Positions 1 through 4,968 of a DNA stretch of 6,063 bases are shown piece by piece. Every line of letters starts with the position of its first letter. Positions within the stretch are counted from its first letter, which is position 1. Made by a program: the position numbers and the translations under genes. Source of the DNA: JAEDES01 sp964616405 (GTDB taxonomy: Bacteria > Bacillota_I > Bacilli_A > RF39 > UBA660). The stretch covers positions 1 to 6,063 of the forward strand of contig CAZTRE010000052.1 in NCBI GenBank assembly GCA_964616405.1, in the 5' to 3' direction. The notes under the pieces are model-generated. The model made no database searches. It worked only from the letters and a program-made list of their open reading frames with translations, and was not told where the DNA came from.

Positions 1-218
1 TCAAAGTAGAAACTGGCTATTACGATATGTTACCTAGAAATATTCTAGAATTAGAAACTCTAGAGAGAAATATGCAACTAGAATTAGACTTAAATGACGG
101 AATAGATTATTCTCATTTTAATAGACAAATGGGTGGAATTTTAGCTTTAACACCCTTAAAAAAAGAATCAAAAAAGAAAATAAGGAAGAAGTGTTTAAAT
201 GAAAATAGGTATTGCTAG
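1..218 (+). CDS. 3' end of an unrecognised protein-coding gene (partial)
   Basis: An open frame (codons from position 3) enters from the left edge and stops at TAG 216-218, giving about 71 visible C-terminal residues. I do not recognise the family. The visible part has an acidic stretch (LELETLERN...LELDLNDGIDY), then FNRQMGG and ALTP, and ends in a very basic tail (KKESKKKIRKK). No membrane segment or known motif is visible. Its last 20 bases overlap the start of rpiB, and the rpiB ribosome binding site lies inside it, so the two are probably translationally coupled in one operon. An internal ATG at 27 has no good ribosome binding site, so this is better read as the tail of a longer protein than as a 63-residue gene. 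That the frame is coding is inferred from its continuity into rpiB with no other space for a promoter. Confidence 0.6.
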   Translation, partial: KVETGYYDMLPRNILELETLERNMQLELDLNDGIDYSHFNRQMGGILALTPLKKESKKKIRKKCLNENRYC

Positions 219-642
219 TGACCATCGTGGTTACAATTTAAAACAACAGTTAATTGAAGAGTTAACTAACGAAAATTACGATCTAGTAGATTTTGGGACT
301 AATTCGACTGAATCGACAGACTACCCAGATTATGCCTTTGCCTTAGGGAAAGCAATTGTCAATAAAAAAGTCGATTTTGGAATAGCAATTTGCGGTTCTG
401 GTATTGGAATCAGTATTGCCTGCAACAAAATAAAGGGAATTAGATGTGCCAAAGTAGCTGATAAAGAAGATGTTATTGCTACAAGAAATGATAATGATGC
501 TAATATAATTGCTTTTGGTGAAAGAATGCCATTTGACAAAGCTTTAGATTTAGTAGAAACATTTATAAAAACACCTTGTTCAATGGAAGAAAAACACGTT
601 CGCCGAAGAAATAAATTAAAAGAATATGAGGAGACACACTAA
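199..642 (+). CDS. rpiB: Ribose-5-phosphate isomerase B (RpiB/LacAB family sugar-phosphate isomerase)
   Basis: Cytoplasmic enzyme that interconverts ribose 5-phosphate and ribulose 5-phosphate in the non-oxidative pentose phosphate pathway. The 147 residues match the usual family length. Visible motifs are the N-terminal IASDHRG (5-11, with the substrate-binding D8-H9), DYPDYA (41-46), the catalytic cysteine loop ICGSGIG (64-70, Cys65), NKIKGIRCA (76-84), and a C-terminal H133-x-x-R136 of the phosphate-binding type. The segment usually ATREHNDTNIL in Bacillus reads ATRNDNDANII (94-104), so the histidine assigned to sugar ring opening in E. coli RpiB is Asp98 here. A related aldose-6-phosphate isomerase (LacA/LacB type) is the main alternative, but a lone subunit with Cys65 fits RpiB better. 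The start ATG follows AAGGAAG at 182-188, 10 nt upstream. The stop codon overlaps the next ATG by one base. Confidence 0.93.
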   Translation: MKIGIASDHRGYNLKQQLIEELTNENYDLVDFGTNSTESTDYPDYAFALGKAIVNKKVDFGIAICGSGIGISIACNKIKGIRCAKVADKEDVIATRNDNDANIIAFGERMPFDKALDLVETFIKTPCSMEEKHVRRRNKLKEYEETH

Positions 643-839
643 TGTCTGGAAAATATTTTTTATACATATTTGTCACAATAGTTGTGATATGGGCACTAGA
701 CTCAGTAAACATTAATCAAATTTTCAAAAAAAATAAGGTCATTCAAGCACGAGTATTCTATTTTCTATTAGGGGCTTCTCTAATCTACTTAGTAACAAAC
801 TTTATCATGGATTTATTTGTTTCTGGAAAAATATTCTAA
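642..839 (+). CDS. DUF1146 (YwzB-like) small membrane protein
   Basis: A 65-residue integral membrane protein of unknown function. It has two hydrophobic segments (about 5-20 and 38-58) joined by a short basic loop with the family signature FKKNKVIQARVF (28-39); VTNF (51-54) follows in the second helix. It resembles Bacillus YwzB by eye. The ATG shares its A with the rpiB stop (TAATG), and GAGGAG at 628-633 lies 8 nt upstream, so it is translated with rpiB. In Bacillus the family member lies near atp genes, murA, spoIID, spoIIQ and mbl. The next two genes here are a SpoIIQ-like protein and mbl, so this is a shortened form of that neighbourhood. No biochemical role is established for the family, and I infer none. 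Confidence 0.85.
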   Translation: MSGKYFLYIFVTIVVIWALDSVNINQIFKKNKVIQARVFYFLLGASLIYLVTNFIMDLFVSGKIF

Positions 840-843
840 AAAC

Positions 844-864
844 AGGTATAAATCCTTTTTTTTT
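844..864 (+). terminator. Weak terminator-like hairpin plus T9 tract
   Basis: A very short stem (AGG 844-846 with CCT 854-856, loop of 7) is followed by an unbroken run of nine T residues (856-864), directly after the DUF1146 stop codon. The stem is too short to be convincing. It may give partial termination or transcriptional slippage, or be only an A/T-rich spacer within the operon. Confidence 0.25.
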
Positions 865-890
865 GCCAAAACTTATATTGAGGTGAAAAT

Positions 891-1526
891 ATGATAAAAA
901 ATAAGGTCAAATTAAAAGCTATTCCATTTCTTGTCATCCTACTTGTCTTAGTTCCAATTTTGACAGTTGCTCTAATTGCTAAAAGTGCTTTAACAAAAGA
1001 GCCTGTTGCAGAAGACCCAGAACACATAACTGAAGAAGTTATTAATGAAAGTGTTCCAGTAGTAAATACTACTAAGACAATTGTTAATCCTTATACAGAT
1101 CCATCTGTAACAGTAGGAAAAAACTATTATGATTATCAAGGAGAAGAAGAGACTCAAAAAAAATCAATTATAGTTCATGACAATACTTACATGCAAAATA
1201 CTGGTATCGACTACATTTCTCAAAATACATTCGAGGTTGTATCTATTCTAGAAGGAACTGTGATTACTGTTAAAGATGATGAAACGTTAGGAAAAACAAT
1301 TGAAATTAAGCATGATAATAATCTAATCTCAACATATCAAAGCTTAAGTGAGATTACTGTAAAAAAGGGAGACATAGTGACTCAAGGACAAGTAATAGGA
1401 AAAAGTGGAGCAAATGAATTAGATAAGGATTTAGGAAATCATTTACATTTTGAAATATACGATAATGGCCAATCTGTTAATCCAAATAACTATCTAAACA
1501 AAGAAGTTGCAGAGAAGAAGAATTAA
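891..1526 (+). CDS. SpoIIQ-like membrane-anchored LytM/M23-domain protein, probably non-catalytic
   Basis: A 211-residue protein with a short basic N-terminus, one membrane segment (about 11-30), an acidic linker (35-60) and an extracytoplasmic M23/LytM domain (about 95-201). The Bacillus SpoIIQ-type entry (NYYDY, then NTYMQNTGIDY at 98-108) and the core EGTV...GKTIEI...TYQSL...KKGDIV.QGQVIGKSG..GNHLHFEIY are recognisable. The distal HLH (184-186) is intact, but the H-x-G-x-D motif reads N103-T-G-I-D107, so one zinc-binding histidine is missing and endopeptidase activity is doubtful. SpoIIQ normally forms a channel with SpoIIIAH between forespore and mother cell. No sporulation gene is visible here, so a general envelope scaffold role is possible. 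GAGGTGA at 880-886 supports the start. It lies 51 nt after DUF1146 and is probably the last gene of that operon. Confidence 0.82.
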   Translation: MIKNKVKLKAIPFLVILLVLVPILTVALIAKSALTKEPVAEDPEHITEEVINESVPVVNTTKTIVNPYTDPSVTVGKNYYDYQGEEETQKKSIIVHDNTYMQNTGIDYISQNTFEVVSILEGTVITVKDDETLGKTIEIKHDNNLISTYQSLSEITVKKGDIVTQGQVIGKSGANELDKDLGNHLHFEIYDNGQSVNPNNYLNKEVAEKKN

Positions 1527-1539
1527 TTTCTTCTTTTTT
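1511..1539 (+). terminator. Intrinsic terminator overlapping the SpoIIQ-like stop codon
   Basis: A-rich arm 1511-1522 (AGAGAAGAAGAA) pairs with 1528-1539 (TTCTTCTTTTTT) around a 5-nt loop that contains most of the TAA stop (1524-1526). The stem has only two G-C pairs and uses part of the T tract (1534-1539), so its strength is uncertain. It marks the likely end of the rpiB operon. Confidence 0.55.
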
Positions 1540-1580
1540 CATTAAATTGTATTATATTTTATTATAAAAGAATAAAATTA

Positions 1581-1589
1581 TGGTAAAAT
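1581..1589 (+). promoter_or_regulatory. Extended -10 promoter for mbl
   Basis: TGG-TAAAAT is a clear extended -10 (TG at 1581, hexamer 1584-1589). The -35 is poor; the best candidate is TTATAA at 1562-1567 with a 16-bp spacer. Transcription would begin near 1596, giving a leader of about 16 nt that starts at the ribosome binding site GGAAGGA (1597-1603). Confidence 0.6.
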
Positions 1590-1611
1590 AACTAATGGAA
1601 GGAATGAAATT

Positions 1612-2607
1612 ATGCTAGCAAAAGATATAGGAATAGATTTAGGTACAGCAAATGTGCTAATTTACATAAAAGGCAGAGGAATAGTTCTTAATGAGCCTAG
1701 TGTAGTAGTAGTTGATACAGAAACAAAAAGAGTAATTGCTGTAGGTACAGAAGCAAATGAAATGTTGGGACGCACTCCTGGTAAGGTAAAAGCTATAAAA
1801 CCAATGAAAGATGGAGTAATAGCTGACTTTGAGTTGACTGAAATTATGTTAAATGCTTTTATTAAAAAGATAAAAGCTAAGAATCTTTTTTCAAGGCCAA
1901 GAATTTTAATCTGCTGTCCTACAAATATAACACCGGTAGAAAAATATGCCATTCGGGAAGCTGCTGAAAGAAATGGAGCCAGAAAGGTTTATATTGAAGA
2001 AGAACCAAAAGTTGCGGCTGTAGGAGCGGGAATGGATATTTCTAAAGCAACAGCTAATATGGTTTTAGATATCGGCGGAGGAACAACTGATATTGCCATT
2101 CTTTCTCTAAATGGAATTGTTAAGTCATCATCCGTAAGAGTTGCTGGAAACGCAATGGATCAAGAAATAATTAGATATATTAGAGAAAAATATAAGCTTT
2201 TAATTGGGGAAAAGACCGCTGAAGATATAAAAATTAATTTTGCCAATGTTAACAATCCTAATAAAAAGGAAAAATTAGAAGTTCGCGGAAGAAATTTGAT
2301 AACTGGTCTACCTCATTCAATTGAAATAACCCAAGATGAAACTAAAGAAGCTTTATCTGATAGTATTGGAAGAATAATTAAAGCTGCTAAAAATGTCTTA
2401 GAGCAAACACCACCAGAATTATCCGCAGATATTGTGGAAAAAGGTGTCATCTTAACTGGTGGAGGAGCACTATTAACAGGCTTAGTAGAATTGTTAGAAG
2501 AAGAATTAACTATCCCAGTTTTAGTAGCTGAAACACCATTAACTTGTGTTGTTGAGGGAACAGGAATACTTTTAGATAACATCAGATTACTTGAAGAAGA
2601 CCAATAA
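1612..2607 (+). CDS. mbl: Actin-like cell shape protein Mbl (MreB family)
   Basis: A 331-residue bacterial actin that polymerises under the membrane and organises elongasome-directed wall synthesis, giving rod shape. Visible motifs are phosphate 1 (D9-LGTAN-14), the GVIADFE segment (68-74), LICCPTNIT (99-107), EEEPKVAA (129-136, containing the family's ATPase glutamate region), phosphate 2 (D153-IGGGTTD-160) and the adenosine motif TGGGALLTG (282-290). LFSRPR (92-97) is the hydrophobic membrane-contact loop. Paralogue choice: DIGIDLGTANVLI, ICCPTNIT, LLIGEKTAEDIK and PPELSADI match Bacillus Mbl better than MreB, and the position after a SpoIIQ-like gene is that of mbl in Bacillus. No mreCD genes follow, which also argues against the mreB locus. 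It has its own promoter and a terminator overlapping its stop. No key residue is missing. Confidence 0.93.
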   Translation: MLAKDIGIDLGTANVLIYIKGRGIVLNEPSVVVVDTETKRVIAVGTEANEMLGRTPGKVKAIKPMKDGVIADFELTEIMLNAFIKKIKAKNLFSRPRILICCPTNITPVEKYAIREAAERNGARKVYIEEEPKVAAVGAGMDISKATANMVLDIGGGTTDIAILSLNGIVKSSSVRVAGNAMDQEIIRYIREKYKLLIGEKTAEDIKINFANVNNPNKKEKLEVRGRNLITGLPHSIEITQDETKEALSDSIGRIIKAAKNVLEQTPPELSADIVEKGVILTGGGALLTGLVELLEEELTIPVLVAETPLTCVVEGTGILLDNIRLLEEDQ

Positions 2608-2619
2608 AATTGGTTTTTT
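2596..2619 (+). terminator. Intrinsic terminator overlapping the mbl stop codon
   Basis: ACCAAT (2600-2605) pairs with ATTGGT (2609-2614) around an AAA loop and is followed by T residues through 2619. The stem can be extended by A-T and G-T pairs upstream. The TAA stop (2605-2607) forms the stem top and loop. Confidence 0.8.
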
Positions 2620-2640
2620 CTTTGTATTTAAATATATATT

Positions 2641-2649
2641 TGATATAAT
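2641..2649 (+). promoter_or_regulatory. Extended -10 promoter for the tagO-like gene
   Basis: TGA-TATAAT is a perfect extended -10 (TG at 2641, hexamer 2644-2649). A partial -35 (TTGTAT, 2622-2627) lies 16 bp upstream, directly after the mbl terminator. Predicted start is near 2656, leaving a leader of about 17 nt. Confidence 0.75.
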
Positions 2650-2657
2650 TTTGATAG

Positions 2658-2667
2658 AAAGAAGTGA
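2658..2667 (+). promoter_or_regulatory. Ribosome binding site that decides the tagO start
   Basis: AAAGAAGTGA matches the anti-Shine-Dalgarno complement at most positions and lies 5 nt before ATG 2673. An in-frame GTG at 2664 falls inside this site, so it is unlikely to be the start codon. Confidence 0.65.
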
Positions 2668-2672
2668 ATAAA

Positions 2673-3758
2673 ATGAAGTTAGAAGTATTAGCTGCTTCAA
2701 AAATAGTTTTAATAACATTTTTGTTTTCAGCAGTAATTATGTTTTTAATGCGTAAAGTTGCAGTTCATATTGGAGCTATGGATATTCCAAGAAGTGAAGA
2801 AGGACATCGGCATATTCACACAAAGCCAACTCCTAAGCTTGGCGGAGTAGGTATATTCCTAGCCTTTTTAATGGGTTATATGCTTTTCGGAGAACAAAGT
2901 ATTAGAATGAATTCAATTCTAATTGGAAGTTTCATTGTTGTCCTAACAGGTATTATCGATGACATAAAGCCAATCAGAGCAATCTATAAAATGTTGGGTC
3001 ATTTAGTAGCAGCATCGGTAATAGTCTTTTATGGAGGAATACTTTTAAACAATATTACAGCTTTTGGTTATTCATTCGACTTTGGGGTACTTTCTTATCC
3101 TATAACAATCTTATTTATCGTTGCGTGTACTAATGTAATTAATTTAATTGATGGTCTCGATGGCTTAAGTGGTGGAATTTGTACGATTTTTTACATAACA
3201 ATTGCTATAATTGGTTTCTATCAAGGAAGAGCAGGTAGCTTAGTTATGATTTTAACCTTAATAATGTTAGGTTCAACTCTTGGTTTCTTATTACACAATT
3301 TTCATCCGGCTAAAATCTTCGCCGGAGATTGTGCAACATTTGAAGGTTTTATCATTGCCGTAATTACTTTACTAGAATTTAAAGGACCGGCCTTAATCTC
3401 CTTCTTCGTCCCAGTAACAATTTTAGGAATCCCAATTCTTGATACATTGTTCGCAATAATTAGAAGATTACTAAAAGGAGAACCACCATTTAAAGCTGAT
3501 AAGCAACATCTCCATCATCAATTACTTGGCATGAATTTTTCTCAAACAGTAACAGTTTTAATAATCTATGGAATAAATATTTTATTTGCTTCCGCAACAA
3601 TTTGCTTCACATTAGTAGACCCAGTCTTAGGACAAATAATTTATATCTTTATCTTTATAATTGTCCTTTGGTTTGTTTTTCATACGACTATAATAATTGA
3701 TAAAAACGCTTCAAAAAAGAAAGTTTTATCAAAACTGAAAACTAAAAAGAAAAAATAG
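2673..3758 (+). CDS. tagO: TagO/WecA-type undecaprenyl-phosphate glycosyl-1-phosphate transferase
   Basis: A 361-residue polytopic membrane enzyme of the MraY/WecA/TagO family, expected to move GlcNAc-1-phosphate from UDP-GlcNAc to undecaprenyl phosphate. This is the first committed step of wall teichoic acid or related polymer synthesis. Visible motifs are MDIP (36-39), PKLGG (54-58), the Mg-binding pair D96-D97, NLIDGLDGL (157-165), FHPAKIFAGD (210-219, catalytic-site Asp219), PILDT (254-258) and the cytosolic loop FKADKQHLHH (273-282) typical of WecA/TagO rather than MraY. About ten membrane segments and a Lys-rich tail (348-361) are seen. Oddity: the usual GD(T/S/C)G(S/A) is GDCAT, one residue short, with FEGF for the usual FLGF. 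ATG 2673 is preferred over GTG 2664 because of the ribosome binding site. A different polyprenyl-phosphate sugar-phosphate transferase of the same family is the main alternative. Confidence 0.88.
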   Translation: MKLEVLAASKIVLITFLFSAVIMFLMRKVAVHIGAMDIPRSEEGHRHIHTKPTPKLGGVGIFLAFLMGYMLFGEQSIRMNSILIGSFIVVLTGIIDDIKPIRAIYKMLGHLVAASVIVFYGGILLNNITAFGYSFDFGVLSYPITILFIVACTNVINLIDGLDGLSGGICTIFYITIAIIGFYQGRAGSLVMILTLIMLGSTLGFLLHNFHPAKIFAGDCATFEGFIIAVITLLEFKGPALISFFVPVTILGIPILDTLFAIIRRLLKGEPPFKADKQHLHHQLLGMNFSQTVTVLIIYGINILFASATICFTLVDPVLGQIIYIFIFIIVLWFVFHTTIIIDKNASKKKVLSKLKTKKKK

Positions 3759-3778
3759 AGCACAAATCGTGCTCTTTT
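3751..3778 (+). terminator. Intrinsic terminator at the tagO stop
   Basis: AGAGCAC (3757-3763) pairs with GTGCTCT (3769-3775) around a 5-nt loop, flanked by an A run (3751-3755) and a short T run (3775-3778). The stem starts within the TAG stop codon (3756-3758). The A/T flanks mean it could also work in the reverse direction. Confidence 0.8.
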
Positions 3779-3779
3779 A

Positions 3780-3788
3780 TGTTATCCT
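3780..3788 (+). promoter_or_regulatory. Possible extended -10 promoter for the LytTR regulator
   Basis: TGT-TATCCT has the TG extension and four of six -10 matches. It lies 21 nt before the start codon, the same distance as at neighbouring genes. The hexamer is weaker than the others and no -35 is evident, so this rests mainly on position. Confidence 0.35.
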
Positions 3789-3809
3789 TAATAACGAAAG
3801 CGTGATAAA

Positions 3810-4538
3810 ATGATAGAATTTATAATATATGATGAGAATAAAACGTACAAAGAAATAACAACAAATCTAATTGAAAAAAAGATGATGAAATATGACTATG
3901 ACTATAAAATAACATGTTATGATAGTTATAAAGAGTGTGTTAAAAGTATTCAAAAAAGTTCTAACTTTAAGATTTATATATTAGATATAAAAGCCAGAAT
4001 TGAATCAGGTCTATCTATTGCAAAAAATATTCGAGAAAAGAAATCTGATTGGCAATCTATGATTATTTTAACTTCTAAAAGTCAAGATTATAAACTAATG
4101 GCCTTTGATCAAAGATTAATGATTTTGGATTATTTATTAAAAAATAATAGTTATGAAAATAATTTAAGCCAAACTTTAGACTTAGCCTTAAATAATTATG
4201 ATTCCAGACCTAACACAATTAAATTTAGTTATAAAAATACCTGGTATAATATCTCTTTAGCAGATATTATTTATATTGAAAAAGAACAGGATAGTAAAAG
4301 ATGTTTAATCAAAACAACTAAGGATGCTTATTATGTAACAGGAAATCTCTGTAAATTAGAAAAAGAGTTGGATAAAAGATTCTTAAAATGTAATCGTAGT
4401 TACATAATAAACTTAGAACAAATGGAAGAATATAACACAAAAGATAACATAATAGTCTTTAGTAACCACGAAACATTAAATATTATCTCTCGTCCCAAAA
4501 GAAAAGAAATAGTCAATTATTTTCGTTTTAATTTGTAA
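3810..4538 (+). CDS. AgrA-like LytTR-family response regulator
   Basis: A 242-residue two-domain transcription factor. The receiver (about 1-125) has the acidic pair D8-E9, phospho-acceptor Asp59 in YILDI (56-60), a switch threonine T88 (IILTS) and the conserved lysine K111 (YLLKNN), so it should be phosphorylatable. The C-terminal LytTR DNA-binding domain (about 135-240) shows TWYNISLADIIYIE (144-157), YYVTGNL (174-180), RFLKCNRSYIINL (190-202) and SRPKRKE (227-233). Layout and wording (RIESGL, GNL, FLKC..S) resemble staphylococcal AgrA. Such regulators control peptide-sensing, virulence or bacteriocin genes, but the target here is unknown. No histidine kinase or peptide gene is adjacent, so it is an orphan in this window. 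The ribosome binding site is weak (GTGAT just before AAAATG). No terminator with a T tract follows it, so read-through into the next gap is possible. Confidence 0.88.
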   Translation: MIEFIIYDENKTYKEITTNLIEKKMMKYDYDYKITCYDSYKECVKSIQKSSNFKIYILDIKARIESGLSIAKNIREKKSDWQSMIILTSKSQDYKLMAFDQRLMILDYLLKNNSYENNLSQTLDLALNNYDSRPNTIKFSYKNTWYNISLADIIYIEKEQDSKRCLIKTTKDAYYVTGNLCKLEKELDKRFLKCNRSYIINLEQMEEYNTKDNIIVFSNHETLNIISRPKRKEIVNYFRFNL

Positions 4539-4603
4539 TAAACTTTTGTAGTAATTTGTCGAATAATAGCAAATTATACTTCTAAAAAGACTTCAAAAAT
4601 ACC

Positions 4604-4631
4604 ATTTCTAGAAAAAAAGAAAAAATTTCTA
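4604..4631 (+). repeat. Direct repeat ATTTCTA spaced 21 bp, candidate LytTR operator
   Basis: ATTTCTA occurs at 4604-4610 and 4625-4631, a 21-bp repeat that places both copies on the same face of the helix. LytTR regulators typically bind two ~9-bp direct repeats separated by 12-13 bp, the same period. The repeat lies upstream of the csp promoter and just downstream of a LytTR gene. The A/T-rich content lowers confidence. Confidence 0.3.
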
Positions 4632-4670
4632 TATTTTTGGTAAGATTAAATCACCAATAAAAATAATAAA

Positions 4671-4679
4671 TGGTAGAAT
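4671..4679 (+). promoter_or_regulatory. Extended -10 promoter for csp
   Basis: TGG-TAGAAT (TG at 4671, hexamer 4674-4679) is nearly identical to the secA promoter element. A -35 is weak (TCACCA 4651-4656, 17-bp spacer). Predicted start is near 4686, so the message would have only about 10-13 nt of leader and no long cold-shock 5' UTR. A further extended -10-like site at 4638-4646 could give a longer transcript. Confidence 0.6.
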
Positions 4680-4695
4680 GTGAGGTGTAAGAGGT

Positions 4696-4917
4696 ATGAT
4701 GACCGGACGCGTGAAATGGTTTAATAATGATAAAGGATATGGTTTTATTGGTTTTAGAGAAAATGAAGATATTTTTGTTCACTATTCAGCAATTGAATTA
4801 GATGGTTATAAAACATTATCAGAGAACCAATTAGTAGAATTTAAACTTATTGAAACAAGCAAAGGCTTTCAAGCTATAAATGTTAAATTATTAAAAGAAA
4901 CTGCTACTATAAAATAG
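4696..4917 (+). CDS. Cold-shock protein (CspA/CspB family)
   Basis: A 73-residue single cold-shock domain protein that binds single-stranded nucleic acid and acts as an RNA chaperone. RNP1 is KGYGFI (13-18) and RNP2 is DIFVHYSAI (25-33). The start GRVKWFNNDKG (4-14) and the aromatic residues W8, F9, Y15, F17, F27 and H29 expected on the binding face are all present. Length is normal or slightly long, with extra residues KLLKETATIK at the end. ATG 4696 and ATG 4699 are both possible starts: GAGGTG (4682-4687) suits the first and AGAGG (4690-4694) suits the second. It stands alone between its own promoter and a strong terminator. Which Csp paralogue it is cannot be told. Confidence 0.95.
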   Translation: MMTGRVKWFNNDKGYGFIGFRENEDIFVHYSAIELDGYKTLSENQLVEFKLIETSKGFQAINVKLLKETATIK

Positions 4918-4931
4918 TGGCAATTTTTTTT
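4902..4931 (+). terminator. Strong intrinsic terminator overlapping the csp stop codon
   Basis: TGCTACTAT (4902-4910) pairs with ATAGTGGCA (4914-4922), one G-T pair included, around an AAA loop, followed by T8 (4924-4931). The csp TAG stop (4915-4917) lies in the stem, and the T tract doubles as the spacer of the hpf promoter. Confidence 0.88.
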
Positions 4932-4937
4932 CTCTCA

Positions 4938-4946
4938 TGCTATAAT
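4938..4946 (+). promoter_or_regulatory. Extended -10 promoter for hpf
   Basis: TGC-TATAAT is a perfect extended -10 (TG at 4938, hexamer 4941-4946). The best -35 (TGGCAA, 4918-4923) lies inside the csp terminator stem at a 17-bp spacing. Predicted start is near 4953, just before the ribosome binding site AAGGAGGCGAT (4955-4965). Confidence 0.75.
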
Positions 4947-4968
4947 CAAATTATAAGGAGGCGATAGT

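Larger units (their letters stand above)
4539..4695 (+). other. 157-bp intergenic region between the LytTR regulator and csp
   Basis: This is the longest gap in the window and has no coding frame. It holds an inverted repeat TAATTTG (4552-4558) / CAAATTA (4570-4576) with an 11-nt loop and no T tract, a perfect palindrome TTTCTAGAAA (4605-4614), ATTTCTA repeated 21 bp apart (4604 and 4625), a second extended -10-like TGG-TAAGAT (4638-4646), an inverted TTGGT/ACCAA pair (4637-4641, 4653-4657), and the csp-proximal promoter (4671-4679). Its size and density of repeats suggest a regulatory region, but strong A/T bias makes chance repeats likely. Confidence 0.5.

Noticed and set aside
874..879. 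TATATT as a -10 promoter for the SpoIIQ-like gene
   Set aside because: It lacks the TG extension and a -35, and would start transcription inside the ribosome binding site, only about 5 nt before the ATG. Operon transcription from upstream is simpler.
1662..1952. 96-residue open frame on the minus strand inside mbl
   Set aside because: It lies wholly within a well-supported gene, has no ribosome binding site or family match, and its hydrophobic, Ser/Thr-rich composition is what the antisense of mbl would give. The same applies to the minus-strand frames at 330-539, 836-1027 and 2313-2582.
2664..2672. GTG start for tagO three codons upstream
   Set aside because: The GTG is part of the ribosome binding site for ATG 2673 and lacks a good site of its own.
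4552..4576. Inverted repeat after the LytTR gene as an intrinsic terminator
   Set aside because: The 7-bp A/T-rich stem with an 11-nt loop has no T tract after it. It is noted only as part of the intergenic region.
4601..4674. ACCATTT (4601-4607) and AAATGGT (4668-4674) as a long-range hairpin or riboswitch
   Set aside because: The arms are only 7 bp and 60 bp apart in very A/T-rich DNA, with no supporting inner stems. Chance is the simplest explanation.
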